A DNA stretch of 6,647 nucleotides from Ilumatobacteraceae bacterium (GTDB taxonomy: Bacteria > Actinomycetota > Acidimicrobiia > Acidimicrobiales > Ilumatobacteraceae), in NCBI GenBank assembly GCA_025464045.1, contig JAODBQ010000471.1, positions 1 through 6,647 of the forward strand, read 5' to 3'. Each line of letters opens with the position of its first letter. Position 1 is the first letter of the stretch. The notes beneath the pieces were generated by a model. The model searched no databases, was not told the origin of the DNA, and was given only the letters and a program-made list of their open reading frames with translations. The position numbers were made by a program, and so were the translations under genes. Shown here piece by piece: positions 1-6,647 of the stretch.

Positions 1-81
1 CTCGGCGTCGTGCGCAGGAGCTTCGTCGGCCCGGTGACCGCCACCGACCTGTGGGCCGCCGTCGCCGAAGCCCGAGCCTGA
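1..81 (+). CDS. 3' end of an unidentified protein gene (partial)
   Basis: An open frame runs in from the left edge and ends at a TGA at 79-81, giving 26 residues that finish in TATDLWAAVAEARA. Almost every codon in this frame ends in G or C (24 of 26 sense codons), as in the other real genes here, whereas the other frames lack this bias. That is the main reason to call it coding. The tail looks like a C-terminal amphipathic helix (DLWAAVAEARA). I do not recognise the family from so short a piece. The gene is convergent with ftsH, with 200 bp between the two stop codons. Confidence 0.55.
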   Translation, partial: LGVVRRSFVGPVTATDLWAAVAEARA

Positions 82-125
82 CGGCGCCCAGGCCGCGCGG
101 TCGACGTCGGCACCCGAGCGGGCGC

Positions 126-150
126 GAATCCTGCGACATCTCGCAGGTTC
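126..150. repeat. Bulged 10-bp hairpin with 4-nt loop, possible terminator
   Basis: GAA-T-CCTGCGA (126-136) pairs with TCGCAGG-TTC (141-150) around a CATC loop. The seven inner pairs are contiguous, then one T (129) bulges and three more pairs follow. It lies 45 bp after the stop of the partial gene. No T tract follows on either strand, so a classical Rho-independent terminator is not shown; actinobacterial terminators often lack a good T tract. Confidence 0.45.
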
Positions 151-221
151 CGCGCCCACCCGGGCTCTGGCAGTGGCGGTGGGCGCGGTGTGAGCCAGCA
201 GTGGCACAGGGCGCGCCCACC
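150..221. repeat. Three-segment set with alternative pairing
   Basis: Segment A, CCGCGCCCACC (150-160), is perfectly complementary over 11 bp to segment B, GGTGGGCGCGG (178-188). Segment C, CGCGCCCACC (212-221), is complementary over 10 bp to the same B. A and C are therefore direct copies; the similarity continues as CCCACCC then GGGCTC after A, and CCCACCC-TT-GGGCTC after C. B can pair with only one of them at a time. This may be a small duplication in a terminator region or a switchable RNA structure; the sequence alone does not decide. Confidence 0.5.
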
Positions 222-250
222 CTTGGGCTCAGCGGGCCAGCGGCCGAGCC

Positions 251-274
251 GGGTGGGGCCGGGTCGGCCCACCC
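251..274 (-). terminator. Possible ftsH terminator hairpin
   Basis: GGGTGGG (251-257) and CCCACCC (268-274) form a perfect 7-bp GC-rich stem with a 10-nt loop. Read on the minus strand, the stem begins 7 nt after the ftsH stop codon, the usual place for a terminator. No T run follows on that strand, so termination efficiency is uncertain. Confidence 0.4.
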
Positions 275-281
275 AGCCGGG

Positions 282-2291
<2,010 letters not shown>

Positions 2292-2297
2292 TCCTCT

Positions 2298-2303
2298 ACT
2301 CTA
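2298..2303 (-). promoter_or_regulatory. Candidate -10 element of ftsH (leaderless type)
   Basis: On the minus strand TAGAGT fits the actinobacterial TANNNT -10 consensus, and six bases (AGAGGA) separate it from the ftsH ATG. That spacing would put transcription start at or next to the A of the ATG, giving a leaderless mRNA, a frequent arrangement in actinobacteria. No good -35 box is visible at 16-18 nt upstream. The alternative is that AGAGGA is a badly spaced ribosome binding site and the promoter lies further away. Confidence 0.4.
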
Positions 2304-2391
2304 CGGCGCGACGGCAACCTTGGATCGGTCGCTGGACCCACGAACACGCGTGCGGTGGGCTGATATCCACCACCTGGCAGACGCTGCCGTT

Positions 2392-2397
2392 TACCGT
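2392..2397 (+). promoter_or_regulatory. Candidate -10 element of the DUF3499 gene (leaderless type)
   Basis: TACCGT fits TANNNT and is separated by seven bases (CTCCGAG) from the ATG at 2405, so a start of transcription at the ATG is plausible. There is no purine-rich Shine-Dalgarno sequence at normal spacing, which agrees with leaderless expression. No convincing -35 box is visible. Confidence 0.38.
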
Positions 2398-2404
2398 CTC
2401 CGAG

Positions 2405-2641
2405 ATGCAACGACAGTGCTCGCGATGCGGCTGCGCAGAGGCCGCCACGGCCACGCTGACGTACCAGTACGGCCGGGCGCTGGTCTGGCTGGACGACCTG
2501 AGCGGCGAACGCGATCCGCACGACTACGACCTCTGCGTTCGGCACACCAGCCGGCTGTCGGTGCCGAACGGCTGGCGGCTCGAGGACCGCCGCTCGACGA
2601 GGGTGCTCGAGTTCACCGGCTTCACCCGCCTCGCCGGCTGA
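2405..2641 (+). CDS. DUF3499 family small Cys/His protein
   Basis: This 78-residue protein matches my memory of DUF3499: N-terminal M-x-R-x-CSR-x-GC, then ATATLTYQY, then PHDYDLC-x2-H and a PNGW motif. The family is of unknown function and largely actinobacterial. Visible candidate metal ligands are C5, C8 and C10 near the start and C44 and H47 (DLCVRH), a spacing like a small zinc ribbon; metal binding is inferred. There is no membrane segment or signal peptide, so it should be cytosolic. The open frame extends upstream into the ftsH promoter and gene, but the conserved MQRQCSR start fixes the ATG at 2405. It heads the plus-strand gene series and is divergent from ftsH with 113 bp between them. 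In other actinobacteria this family usually sits beside a phosphomannomutase gene, which here begins at 6576, about 3.9 kb further on. Confidence 0.88.
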   Translation: MQRQCSRCGCAEAATATLTYQYGRALVWLDDLSGERDPHDYDLCVRHTSRLSVPNGWRLEDRRSTRVLEFTGFTRLAG

Positions 2642-2661
2642 TGGTGGTGGCCGCCGGCTGA
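2632..2661 (+). repeat. 10-bp direct repeat over the DUF3499 stop codon
   Basis: CGCCGGCTGA occurs at 2632-2641, where it contains the stop codon of the DUF3499 gene, and again at 2652-2661. The period is 20 bp and the intervening bases are TGGTGGTGGC. It may be a small local duplication; no function is evident. Confidence 0.6.
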
Positions 2662-2711
2662 CGGAGGGCTCTTCGTCGTCCTGCCGCTCCCGAGCCCGCC
2701 CGGCCGCTCGG

Positions 2712-2717
2712 TAGCAT
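2712..2717 (+). promoter_or_regulatory. Possible -10 element of the CPBP protease gene
   Basis: TAGCAT fits TANNNT and lies nine bases before the ATG at 2727. The spacing is at the long end for a leaderless start. No -35 box or clear ribosome binding site is visible. Readthrough from the DUF3499 gene across the 85-bp gap remains an equally good explanation of expression. Confidence 0.25.
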
Positions 2718-2726
2718 CGGACTCCG

Positions 2727-3458
2727 ATGCCCGCCATGAAGCTCTCGGTCGCGCGTGCGCCCCGGGGCCGGTCGGCGATCGACATCCCGATCGCCGCACT
2801 CGTCTGGCTGCTCACGTGGCTCGTCGGCAACCTGATCGCCGGGATCATCCTCGGTGCGGCCGGCCACGGCGGTTCGGGACCGCAGCCGGTGTGGGTCAGC
2901 GTGGTCGGCGCGGTCGTGCTGTGGATGCCGATGCTCGCCGGTCTGTGGTACCTCAGCCAGCGGCTCGGCGTCGGCTCCTTCGCCGCCGACTACGGGTGCT
3001 CGTGGCAACCGGTCGACCTCGTCGGGCTGCCCATCGGCGTGCTCTCCCAGCTCGTGCTGCTGCGCCTGGCGTACTGGCCGCTCGAGCAGTGGTGGCCGCA
3101 GACGTTCGGTCGGGAGAAGGTCGAGCAGAGCGCGCGCGACCTGTCCGGCGCCGCGCACGGCGGCTGGCTCGTGCTGCTGATCATCGTGGTCGTCGTCGGG
3201 GCCCCGATCGTCGAGGAGCTGATGTACCGCGGGTTGCTGCAGGGTGCCTTCACGCGGCGGCTCAACGAGGTGGTCGGCGTCGTCGTGGTGGCCGCGTGGT
3301 TCGCGATCATCCACTTCCGTCCCGTCGAGTACCCCGGCTTGTTCCTCTTCGGTCTCGTGCTCGGGATCTGTGCCCAGCGCACCGGTCGCCTGGGGATGGG
3401 GATCATGGCGCACATGGCGTTCAACGTGACCGGCCTGATCCTCGTGGCGGGCCGGTGA
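2727..3458 (+). CDS. CPBP family intramembrane glutamic/metallo-endopeptidase
   Basis: This 243-residue polytopic membrane protein has the three signatures of the CPBP (Abi, Rce1-like; PF02517) family: EELMYR (163-168) for the EExxxR motif, H196 in IIHFRP with PGLFLFGLVLG following, and H229 with N233 in AHMAFN near the C-terminus. Hydrophobic segments lie at about 19-43, 55-76, 94-116, 146-162, 181-196, 202-216 and 225-241. Family members cleave within membranes (CAAX-type processing in eukaryotes) or handle bacteriocin immunity and protein maturation; the substrate here is unknown. The ATG at 2727 gives MPAMKLS; the second ATG at 2736 is an equally possible start, as no Shine-Dalgarno sequence decides. 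The gene is 85 bp after DUF3499 and 102 bp before the large membrane-protein gene, all on one strand. Length is normal and all catalytic residues are present. Confidence 0.93.
   Translation: MPAMKLSVARAPRGRSAIDIPIAALVWLLTWLVGNLIAGIILGAAGHGGSGPQPVWVSVVGAVVLWMPMLAGLWYLSQRLGVGSFAADYGCSWQPVDLVGLPIGVLSQLVLLRLAYWPLEQWWPQTFGREKVEQSARDLSGAAHGGWLVLLIIVVVVGAPIVEELMYRGLLQGAFTRRLNEVVGVVVVAAWFAIIHFRPVEYPGLFLFGLVLGICAQRTGRLGMGIMAHMAFNVTGLILVAGR
2773..2796 (+). repeat. 9-bp inverted repeat early in the CPBP gene
   Basis: CGGCGATCG (2773-2781) and CGATCGCCG (2788-2796) are perfect inverted copies with a 6-nt spacer. They lie about 16-23 codons into the gene and could form an mRNA hairpin. The peptide encoded is SAIDIPIA at the start of the first membrane segment, so amino-acid constraint plus high GC may explain it. 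Confidence 0.4.
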
Positions 3459-3478
3459 GGCACCGGGGTGCGGGTGCC
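3459..3478 (+). terminator. Hairpin directly after the CPBP stop codon
   Basis: GGCACC (3459-3464) pairs with GGTGCC (3473-3478) around an 8-nt loop, starting on the base after the TGA. An alternative pairing, GCACC with GGTGC (3460-3471), also exists. There is no T run, so this may be a weak terminator or a 3'-end stabilising hairpin. The rest of the gap to 3537 holds only a 10-bp palindrome CGGCGCGCCG at 3481-3490. Confidence 0.3.
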
Positions 3479-3537
3479 GGCGGCGCGCCGTGCGTGACGT
3501 TCGTGGCCCGGCTGGGGATGAGAGGATTCCCAGCGGC

Positions 3538-3564
3538 ATGAGCGAGCAGGGCACGCAGCGGTGA
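3538..3564 (+). CDS. Possible 8-codon leader ORF coupled to the next gene
   Basis: ATG at 3538 opens a frame of eight codons (MSEQGTQR) that stops at TGA 3562-3564. The stop overlaps the GTG start of the large membrane-protein gene as GTGA, the classic arrangement for translational coupling. AGAGGA at 3521-3526 could serve as its ribosome binding site, although the 11-nt spacing is long. No composition-biased residues suggest amino-acid attenuation. It may be a genuine leader peptide or an accidental ORF. Confidence 0.3.
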   Translation: MSEQGTQR

Positions 3565-6563
3565 GCGATCACGTTCTCCAACAGTCGACGACGGTCCTCG
3601 ACCGGTCACCGGCCACGGGCGAGGTGACGCGCGCGGACCCGTCGCCGGGCGGCGCGCGGGGCGCGTCGGGCGGCGAGCGTCCGCGCGGATCGCTCCTCGG
3701 TCGCATCGGTCGCCGGATCATCCGCCGGCCGACCAACTGGCTCAACGCGCCGTGGCCGGCACAGCGGATCGTCCAGTACCTCACCGCGCTCGTCCTCGTC
3801 GGTGGTTCGACCTTCGCCGTGCTCCAGGTCGTGCACCTCGACCTCGTGTTCACCAACAACACGCCCACCGGGGGCGACATGGGTGCCCACGTGATGGCGC
3901 CGCTGTTCCTGCGCGACCACCTGCTGCCGCACTTCGAGCTGAGCGGCTGGTCGAACTACTGGTACGCCGGGTTCCCGCTGTACCGCTTCTACATGGTCGT
4001 CCCGGCGCTGATGATCGTCGCCCTCAACGCCTTGTGGATCCCCTATGGCGTGGCCTTCAAGATCGTCGCGATCCTCGGGCTCGTCACCCTGCCGTTCTGC
4101 TGCTGGGCGTTCGGTCGCCTGGCCCGCTTCCGCTACCCGATGCCGGAGCTGATGGCGCTGGCGGGCCTGCTGTTCCTCTTCGACGAGAGCTTCTCGATCT
4201 ACGGCGGCAACGTGAAGAGCACGATGGCGGGGGAGTTCTCGTTCTCCATCGCGCTGTCGTTCGCGATCCTCGGATTCGGACTGTTCGCCCGCGGCCTGCA
4301 GACCGGCCAGTACCGCAGCTGGGCGGCGATCGTGCTCGCCCTGGCGATGCTGTCGCACGGCGTCGTGCTGCTCTTCGTGGTGCTCGGCGCGGCGTTGATG
4401 TGGCTGATCTACATGGACAAGACGCGGTTCAAGTACGGCCTCGGGGTGCTCGCCGCAGCGGGGCTGCTCTCCGCGTTCTGGGTGCTGCCGTTCCTGCTCG
4501 ACCACGCGTACATGACCGACATGAAGTACGGGTACCGGCCGGATGGGCCGGACGACTCGTTCTGGAAGATGTTCTTCCAGTACCCGCCGTTCTGGGACAT
4601 CGTGGTCAACGGGCTGGCGATCGTCGGCTTCGTCTTCAGCATCGCCCGGCGTCAGCTCGTTGGCGCGTGGCTGGGCATCACCTGCCTCGCGCTGATGGCG
4701 TTCACGTACCTCGCCCGCGGCAGCCTGCCCGTCATCGGCCTGTTGTGGAACCCGCGGCTGCTGCCGTTCCTGTACATCACCCGGCTGCTGCTGATGATGG
4801 TCGGCATCGTCGAGCTCGTGCAGTACGTGCTGCGCAACACGCGAGGGGAGCGCACCCTCGACACGCGCACCGCATGGATCAGTGGGCTCGCCACCGCGGC
4901 GACGGTCGGCGTGGCGATCCTGATCATCGTGCTGTTCATCTTCCGCGAGGTCCCCGGCGGCCACTACGAGACGAAGAACGGCAAGAGCGTCTACTCCTGG
5001 GGCATCGGCGGCTGGGACCCGATCACCCTCACGCCGACGTCGACAGACGCGGCCGCCGATGGTTGGACGAGGTACAACTTCCTCGGCTACGAGGGACGAC
5101 CGGCGTACGGCGAGTACCGCGCGCTGATCGACACGATGGCCACGCTGGGCAAGGACCCGCAGTACGGCTGCGGGCGGACCGAGTGGGAGAACAACGGCGA
5201 CACCGGCGCATACGGGACGACGATGGCGCTGATGCTCCTGCCGAGCTGGACGGACGGCTGCATCACGAGCATGGAGGGCGTGTTCTTCGAGGCGTCCGGC
5301 ACCACGCCGTACCACTTCCTCACGGCTGCCGCGGTGAGCTCGCGCAGCTCGGACCCCGTGCGGGAGCTGCGCTACGACGACAACAACACCGCCGTCGGCG
5401 TCCCCTACATGCAGGACCTCGGGGTCAAGTACCTGATGGTGTTCACGTCGTCGGCGAAGTCGCAGGCCGACGCGCTCACGACCGGCGCGGATCCGCAGCT
5501 GGCCAAGGTCGCCACGAGTGGCCCGTGGAACATCTACACCGTGGCCAACAGCGATCTCGTCCAAGGCCTGGCCAACCAACCGGTCGTCGTCAACAAGCGC
5601 AGTGGCGACCAGCGCGAGCGCAACCTCGAGGTCGGCACGAGCTGGTTCCAGCACACCGACGAGTGGGCGGCGATGCCCGCCAACGGTGGACCGTCGAACT
5701 GGCAGCGGATCGACGTGCACGTCGATCCGGCGCGCGACGACGGCCTCGCGCCTGGCATCCCCGGCCGCAAGGTCGACATCGTGGTCCCGACCCAACCGAT
5801 CCAACCGATGGTGCTCCCGAAGGTCGCCGTCACCAACATCGATCTCGGCGACCAGGACCTCAGCTTCGACGTCGACCAGATCGGCGTGCCCGTGCTGGTC
5901 AAGGAGAGCTACTTCCCGAACTGGCAGGTCGACGGGGCCGAGGGTCCGTGGCGCATCGGGCCGAACATGATGGTCGTCGTGCCGACGAGCACCCACGTGC
6001 GGCTGCACTACGAACGCACCACCACCGACTACGTCGCGTACCTGTTGACGCTGCTCGGCATCGGCCTGCTCGTGTTCTTCCGCATCCGCGGCAACGTGCG
6101 GCACCGCGGCGATTCGCCGTTCGACCGTCCGGTTCCGGCGTTGGCCGGCGCCGATGTCGCCATGGCGTCGACGTACGGCGCCGAGCCGCGTGGACCTGAC
6201 GGGTGGGAACGCAGCCAGCCCCAAGGTCCACCGGGACCGGGCGATCCGCCGGGTGCCGACGCGTTTGGCGTCGTCGGCTCCGGACCGTTCGAACCGGACC
6301 TGCGCGAGCACGGGCTCGCCGGGCGTGAGCTCGACGAACCGCATGATCGCGCCGACGATCCGCTCGCCGACGATCCGTTCGCCGACGATCCGTTCGCCGA
6401 CGGTGCGGACGCCACCGGGTCGCTCGGCCGCGCCGACCGCCTCGTCGCGCCCTCGCCGACCGGCGAGCCGGACCCGGACCGGCCACCGGAAGCGGGCGAT
6501 CGTCCAGGGTTCACCCCCCCGCGCGGTGAACCATCGTCCCCGTCGACCGACCTCGACCGCTAG
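3561..6563 (+). CDS. Large polytopic membrane protein, PTPS-related (PF10131) / GT-C-like
   Basis: This 1000-residue protein resembles, by eye, the so-called 6-pyruvoyl-tetrahydropterin synthase-related membrane family (PF10131), uncharacterised proteins with GT-C glycosyltransferase-like topology; the family name does not imply pterin chemistry. Seen in order: a basic, polar N-terminus (1-65), TM1 (about 68-92), then GGDMGAH (104-110) in the first outside loop, where GT-C enzymes keep their acidic catalytic motif. After it come WYAGFPLYRFY (134-144), about ten more membrane segments to residue 462, a large extracytoplasmic region (about 463-822) with C537 and C567 as a possible disulfide pair, YFPNWQVDG (784-792) as in YfhO-like proteins, a last TM (about 823-841), and a disordered Pro/Asp-rich tail (842-1000). 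The GTG at 3561 is the first start after an in-frame stop at 3519; AGGG at 3548-3551 is a fair ribosome binding site. Twelve bases separate it from the phosphomannomutase gene. A role in envelope glycan assembly is inferred; activity is unproven. Confidence 0.87.
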   Translation: MSDHVLQQSTTVLDRSPATGEVTRADPSPGGARGASGGERPRGSLLGRIGRRIIRRPTNWLNAPWPAQRIVQYLTALVLVGGSTFAVLQVVHLDLVFTNNTPTGGDMGAHVMAPLFLRDHLLPHFELSGWSNYWYAGFPLYRFYMVVPALMIVALNALWIPYGVAFKIVAILGLVTLPFCCWAFGRLARFRYPMPELMALAGLLFLFDESFSIYGGNVKSTMAGEFSFSIALSFAILGFGLFARGLQTGQYRSWAAIVLALAMLSHGVVLLFVVLGAALMWLIYMDKTRFKYGLGVLAAAGLLSAFWVLPFLLDHAYMTDMKYGYRPDGPDDSFWKMFFQYPPFWDIVVNGLAIVGFVFSIARRQLVGAWLGITCLALMAFTYLARGSLPVIGLLWNPRLLPFLYITRLLLMMVGIVELVQYVLRNTRGERTLDTRTAWISGLATAATVGVAILIIVLFIFREVPGGHYETKNGKSVYSWGIGGWDPITLTPTSTDAAADGWTRYNFLGYEGRPAYGEYRALIDTMATLGKDPQYGCGRTEWENNGDTGAYGTTMALMLLPSWTDGCITSMEGVFFEASGTTPYHFLTAAAVSSRSSDPVRELRYDDNNTAVGVPYMQDLGVKYLMVFTSSAKSQADALTTGADPQLAKVATSGPWNIYTVANSDLVQGLANQPVVVNKRSGDQRERNLEVGTSWFQHTDEWAAMPANGGPSNWQRIDVHVDPARDDGLAPGIPGRKVDIVVPTQPIQPMVLPKVAVTNIDLGDQDLSFDVDQIGVPVLVKESYFPNWQVDGAEGPWRIGPNMMVVVPTSTHVRLHYERTTTDYVAYLLTLLGIGLLVFFRIRGNVRHRGDSPFDRPVPALAGADVAMASTYGAEPRGPDGWERSQPQGPPGPGDPPGADAFGVVGSGPFEPDLREHGLAGRELDEPHDRADDPLADDPFADDPFADGADATGSLGRADRLVAPSPTGEPDPDRPPEAGDRPGFTPPRGEPSSPSTDLDR
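5706..5729. repeat. Perfect 24-bp palindrome inside the large membrane-protein gene
   Basis: The half-site CGGATCGACGTG (5706-5717) is followed without spacer by its exact reverse complement (5718-5729). It encodes RIDVHVDP, in the extracytoplasmic region at residues 716-723. The codons lie in register with their reverse complements (CGG/CCG, ATC/GAT, GAC/GTC, GTG/CAC), so the palindrome is also a codon-level mirror. It could bind a dimeric protein, form a cruciform or hairpin, or be chance in GC-rich coding DNA. Confidence 0.9.
6351..6407 (+). repeat. 15-bp tandem repeat encoding an acidic tail
   Basis: Three 15-bp units, GCCGACGATCCGYTC, run at 6351-6365, 6366-6380 and 6381-6395, the second and third identical, with a degenerate fourth start at 6396 (GCCGACGGTGCG). 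They encode ADDPL, ADDPF, ADDPF and ADGAD in the cytoplasmic tail of the large membrane protein. The units keep frame, so copy number can vary without breaking the gene. Confidence 0.9.
6508..6532 (+). repeat. 8-bp inverted repeat near the end of the large membrane-protein gene
   Basis: GGTTCACC (6508-6515) and GGTGAACC (6525-6532) are perfect inverted copies with a 9-nt C-rich spacer. They fall in the last 20 codons of the gene, 29 bp before the stop, and could form an mRNA hairpin shortly before the phosphomannomutase start. Confidence 0.6.
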
Positions 6564-6569
6564 CGGTCG
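6554..6569. repeat. Perfect 16-bp palindrome centred on the stop codon
   Basis: CGACCGCTAGCGGTCG is its own reverse complement and contains the TAG stop (6561-6563) of the large membrane-protein gene. It ends 6 nt before the phosphomannomutase ATG, in the place where a ribosome binding site would be. It may be an operator, an mRNA hairpin controlling coupling between the two genes, or chance. Confidence 0.85.
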
Positions 6570-6575
6570 CGGGCC

Positions 6576-6647
6576 ATGTCTTCGATCGATCCCCAGGTGC
6601 TCGACACCATCGTGAAGGCGTACGACGTGCGCGGCACGGTGCCCGAC
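6576..6647 (+). CDS. manB: Phosphomannomutase/phosphoglucomutase, N-terminus only
   Basis: The first 24 codons are present before the window ends, reading MSSIDPQVLDTIVKAYDVRG then TVPD. The AYDVRGTVPD motif is the characteristic N-terminus of the alpha-D-phosphohexomutase family as found in actinobacterial ManB/PmmA. These cytosolic enzymes interconvert mannose-6-phosphate and mannose-1-phosphate (or the glucose forms) through a phosphoserine, feeding GDP-mannose and polyprenyl-phosphate-mannose synthesis. The active-site serine and metal-binding loop lie beyond the window, so mannose versus glucose specificity cannot be judged. The ATG at 6576 is 12 nt after the stop of the large membrane-protein gene, suggesting one operon. 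No clear Shine-Dalgarno sequence is visible, and the gap is occupied by the right half of a palindrome. The symbol is tentative. Confidence 0.83.
   Translation, partial: MSSIDPQVLDTIVKAYDVRGTVPD

Larger units (their letters stand above)
82..281. other. Convergent intergenic interval rich in inverted repeats
   Basis: This 200-bp gap separates the stop of the partial plus-strand gene from the stop of ftsH on the minus strand. I see no credible gene in it: the open frames that cross it are antisense shadows of ftsH. It contains a bulged 10-bp hairpin (126-150), a perfect 11-bp inverted repeat (150-160 with 178-188) whose right arm can also pair with 212-221, a 10-bp palindrome GGGCGCGCCC (209-218) and a 7-bp hairpin next to the ftsH stop (251-274). 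None is followed by a T run on either strand. The likeliest role is bidirectional termination or 3'-end protection of the two converging transcripts. Confidence 0.6.

Noticed and set aside
2622..3581. 319-codon minus-strand open frame across the CPBP gene
   Set aside because: It opposes a gene with clear CPBP motifs, and its composition is the usual antisense mix of His, Asp, Arg and Pro.
3752..6199. 815-codon plus-strand frame inside the large membrane-protein gene
   Set aside because: It is a shifted frame with an Arg/Pro/Ala-rich translation and no membrane segments, whereas the frame from 3561 gives a coherent polytopic protein.
3606..6344. 912-codon minus-strand open frame
   Set aside because: It is antisense to the large membrane-protein gene. 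The translation is Arg/His/Glu/Asp-rich with no membrane segments or domain, a typical high-GC shadow.
3561..6563. A role in pterin biosynthesis because of the PTPS-related family name
   Set aside because: The protein is a polytopic membrane protein with no soluble PTPS fold or its zinc-binding histidines; the name is historical.

Overview
The window is high-GC DNA with strong G/C preference at third codon positions. It most likely comes from a chromosome of an actinobacterium. The best single clue is the small protein at 2405-2641, which I recognise as DUF3499, a family essentially confined to Actinobacteria. The large membrane protein at 3561-6563, of a type I associate with Acidimicrobiia (Ilumatobacter and relatives), points to that class; this placement is inference.

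Layout: (1) 1-81 is the 3' end of an unidentified plus-strand gene. (2) 82-281 is a gene-free convergent interval filled with GC-rich inverted repeats. (3) 282-2291, minus strand, is a complete ftsH for the membrane AAA+ zinc protease. (4) 2292-2404 is a divergent promoter region; on both sides a TANNNT hexamer sits 6-7 nt from the start codon, which suggests leaderless transcripts. (5) On the plus strand follow a 78-residue DUF3499 Cys/His protein (2405-2641), a CPBP-family intramembrane metalloprotease (2727-3458), a 1000-residue polytopic membrane protein of the PTPS-related (PF10131) type with GT-C-like features (3561-6563), and the first 24 codons of a phosphomannomutase/phosphoglucomutase (6576 to the window edge).

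How the genes may work together: the last two genes are 12 nt apart and probably cotranscribed. A phosphomannomutase makes the sugar phosphate needed for nucleotide-mannose, and the PTPS-related protein looks like a polyprenyl-phosphate-sugar-dependent glycosyltransferase or a related envelope protein, so a role in cell-envelope glycan assembly is a reasonable hypothesis. In other actinobacteria DUF3499 is, from memory, usually a direct neighbour of the phosphomannomutase gene. Here the CPBP protease and the giant membrane protein lie between them, so the two extra genes may belong to the same envelope module. FtsH is transcribed away and is a general membrane quality-control protease.

I see no mobile element, CRISPR array, rRNA or tRNA. 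The least expected signals are a perfect 24-bp palindrome inside the large membrane-protein gene, a perfect 16-bp palindrome centred on that gene's stop codon just before the phosphomannomutase start, an 8-codon mini-ORF whose stop overlaps the large gene's GTG start, and three mutually pairing segments in the 82-281 interval. The gene content itself looks like ordinary actinobacterial core chromosome rather than an accessory island.
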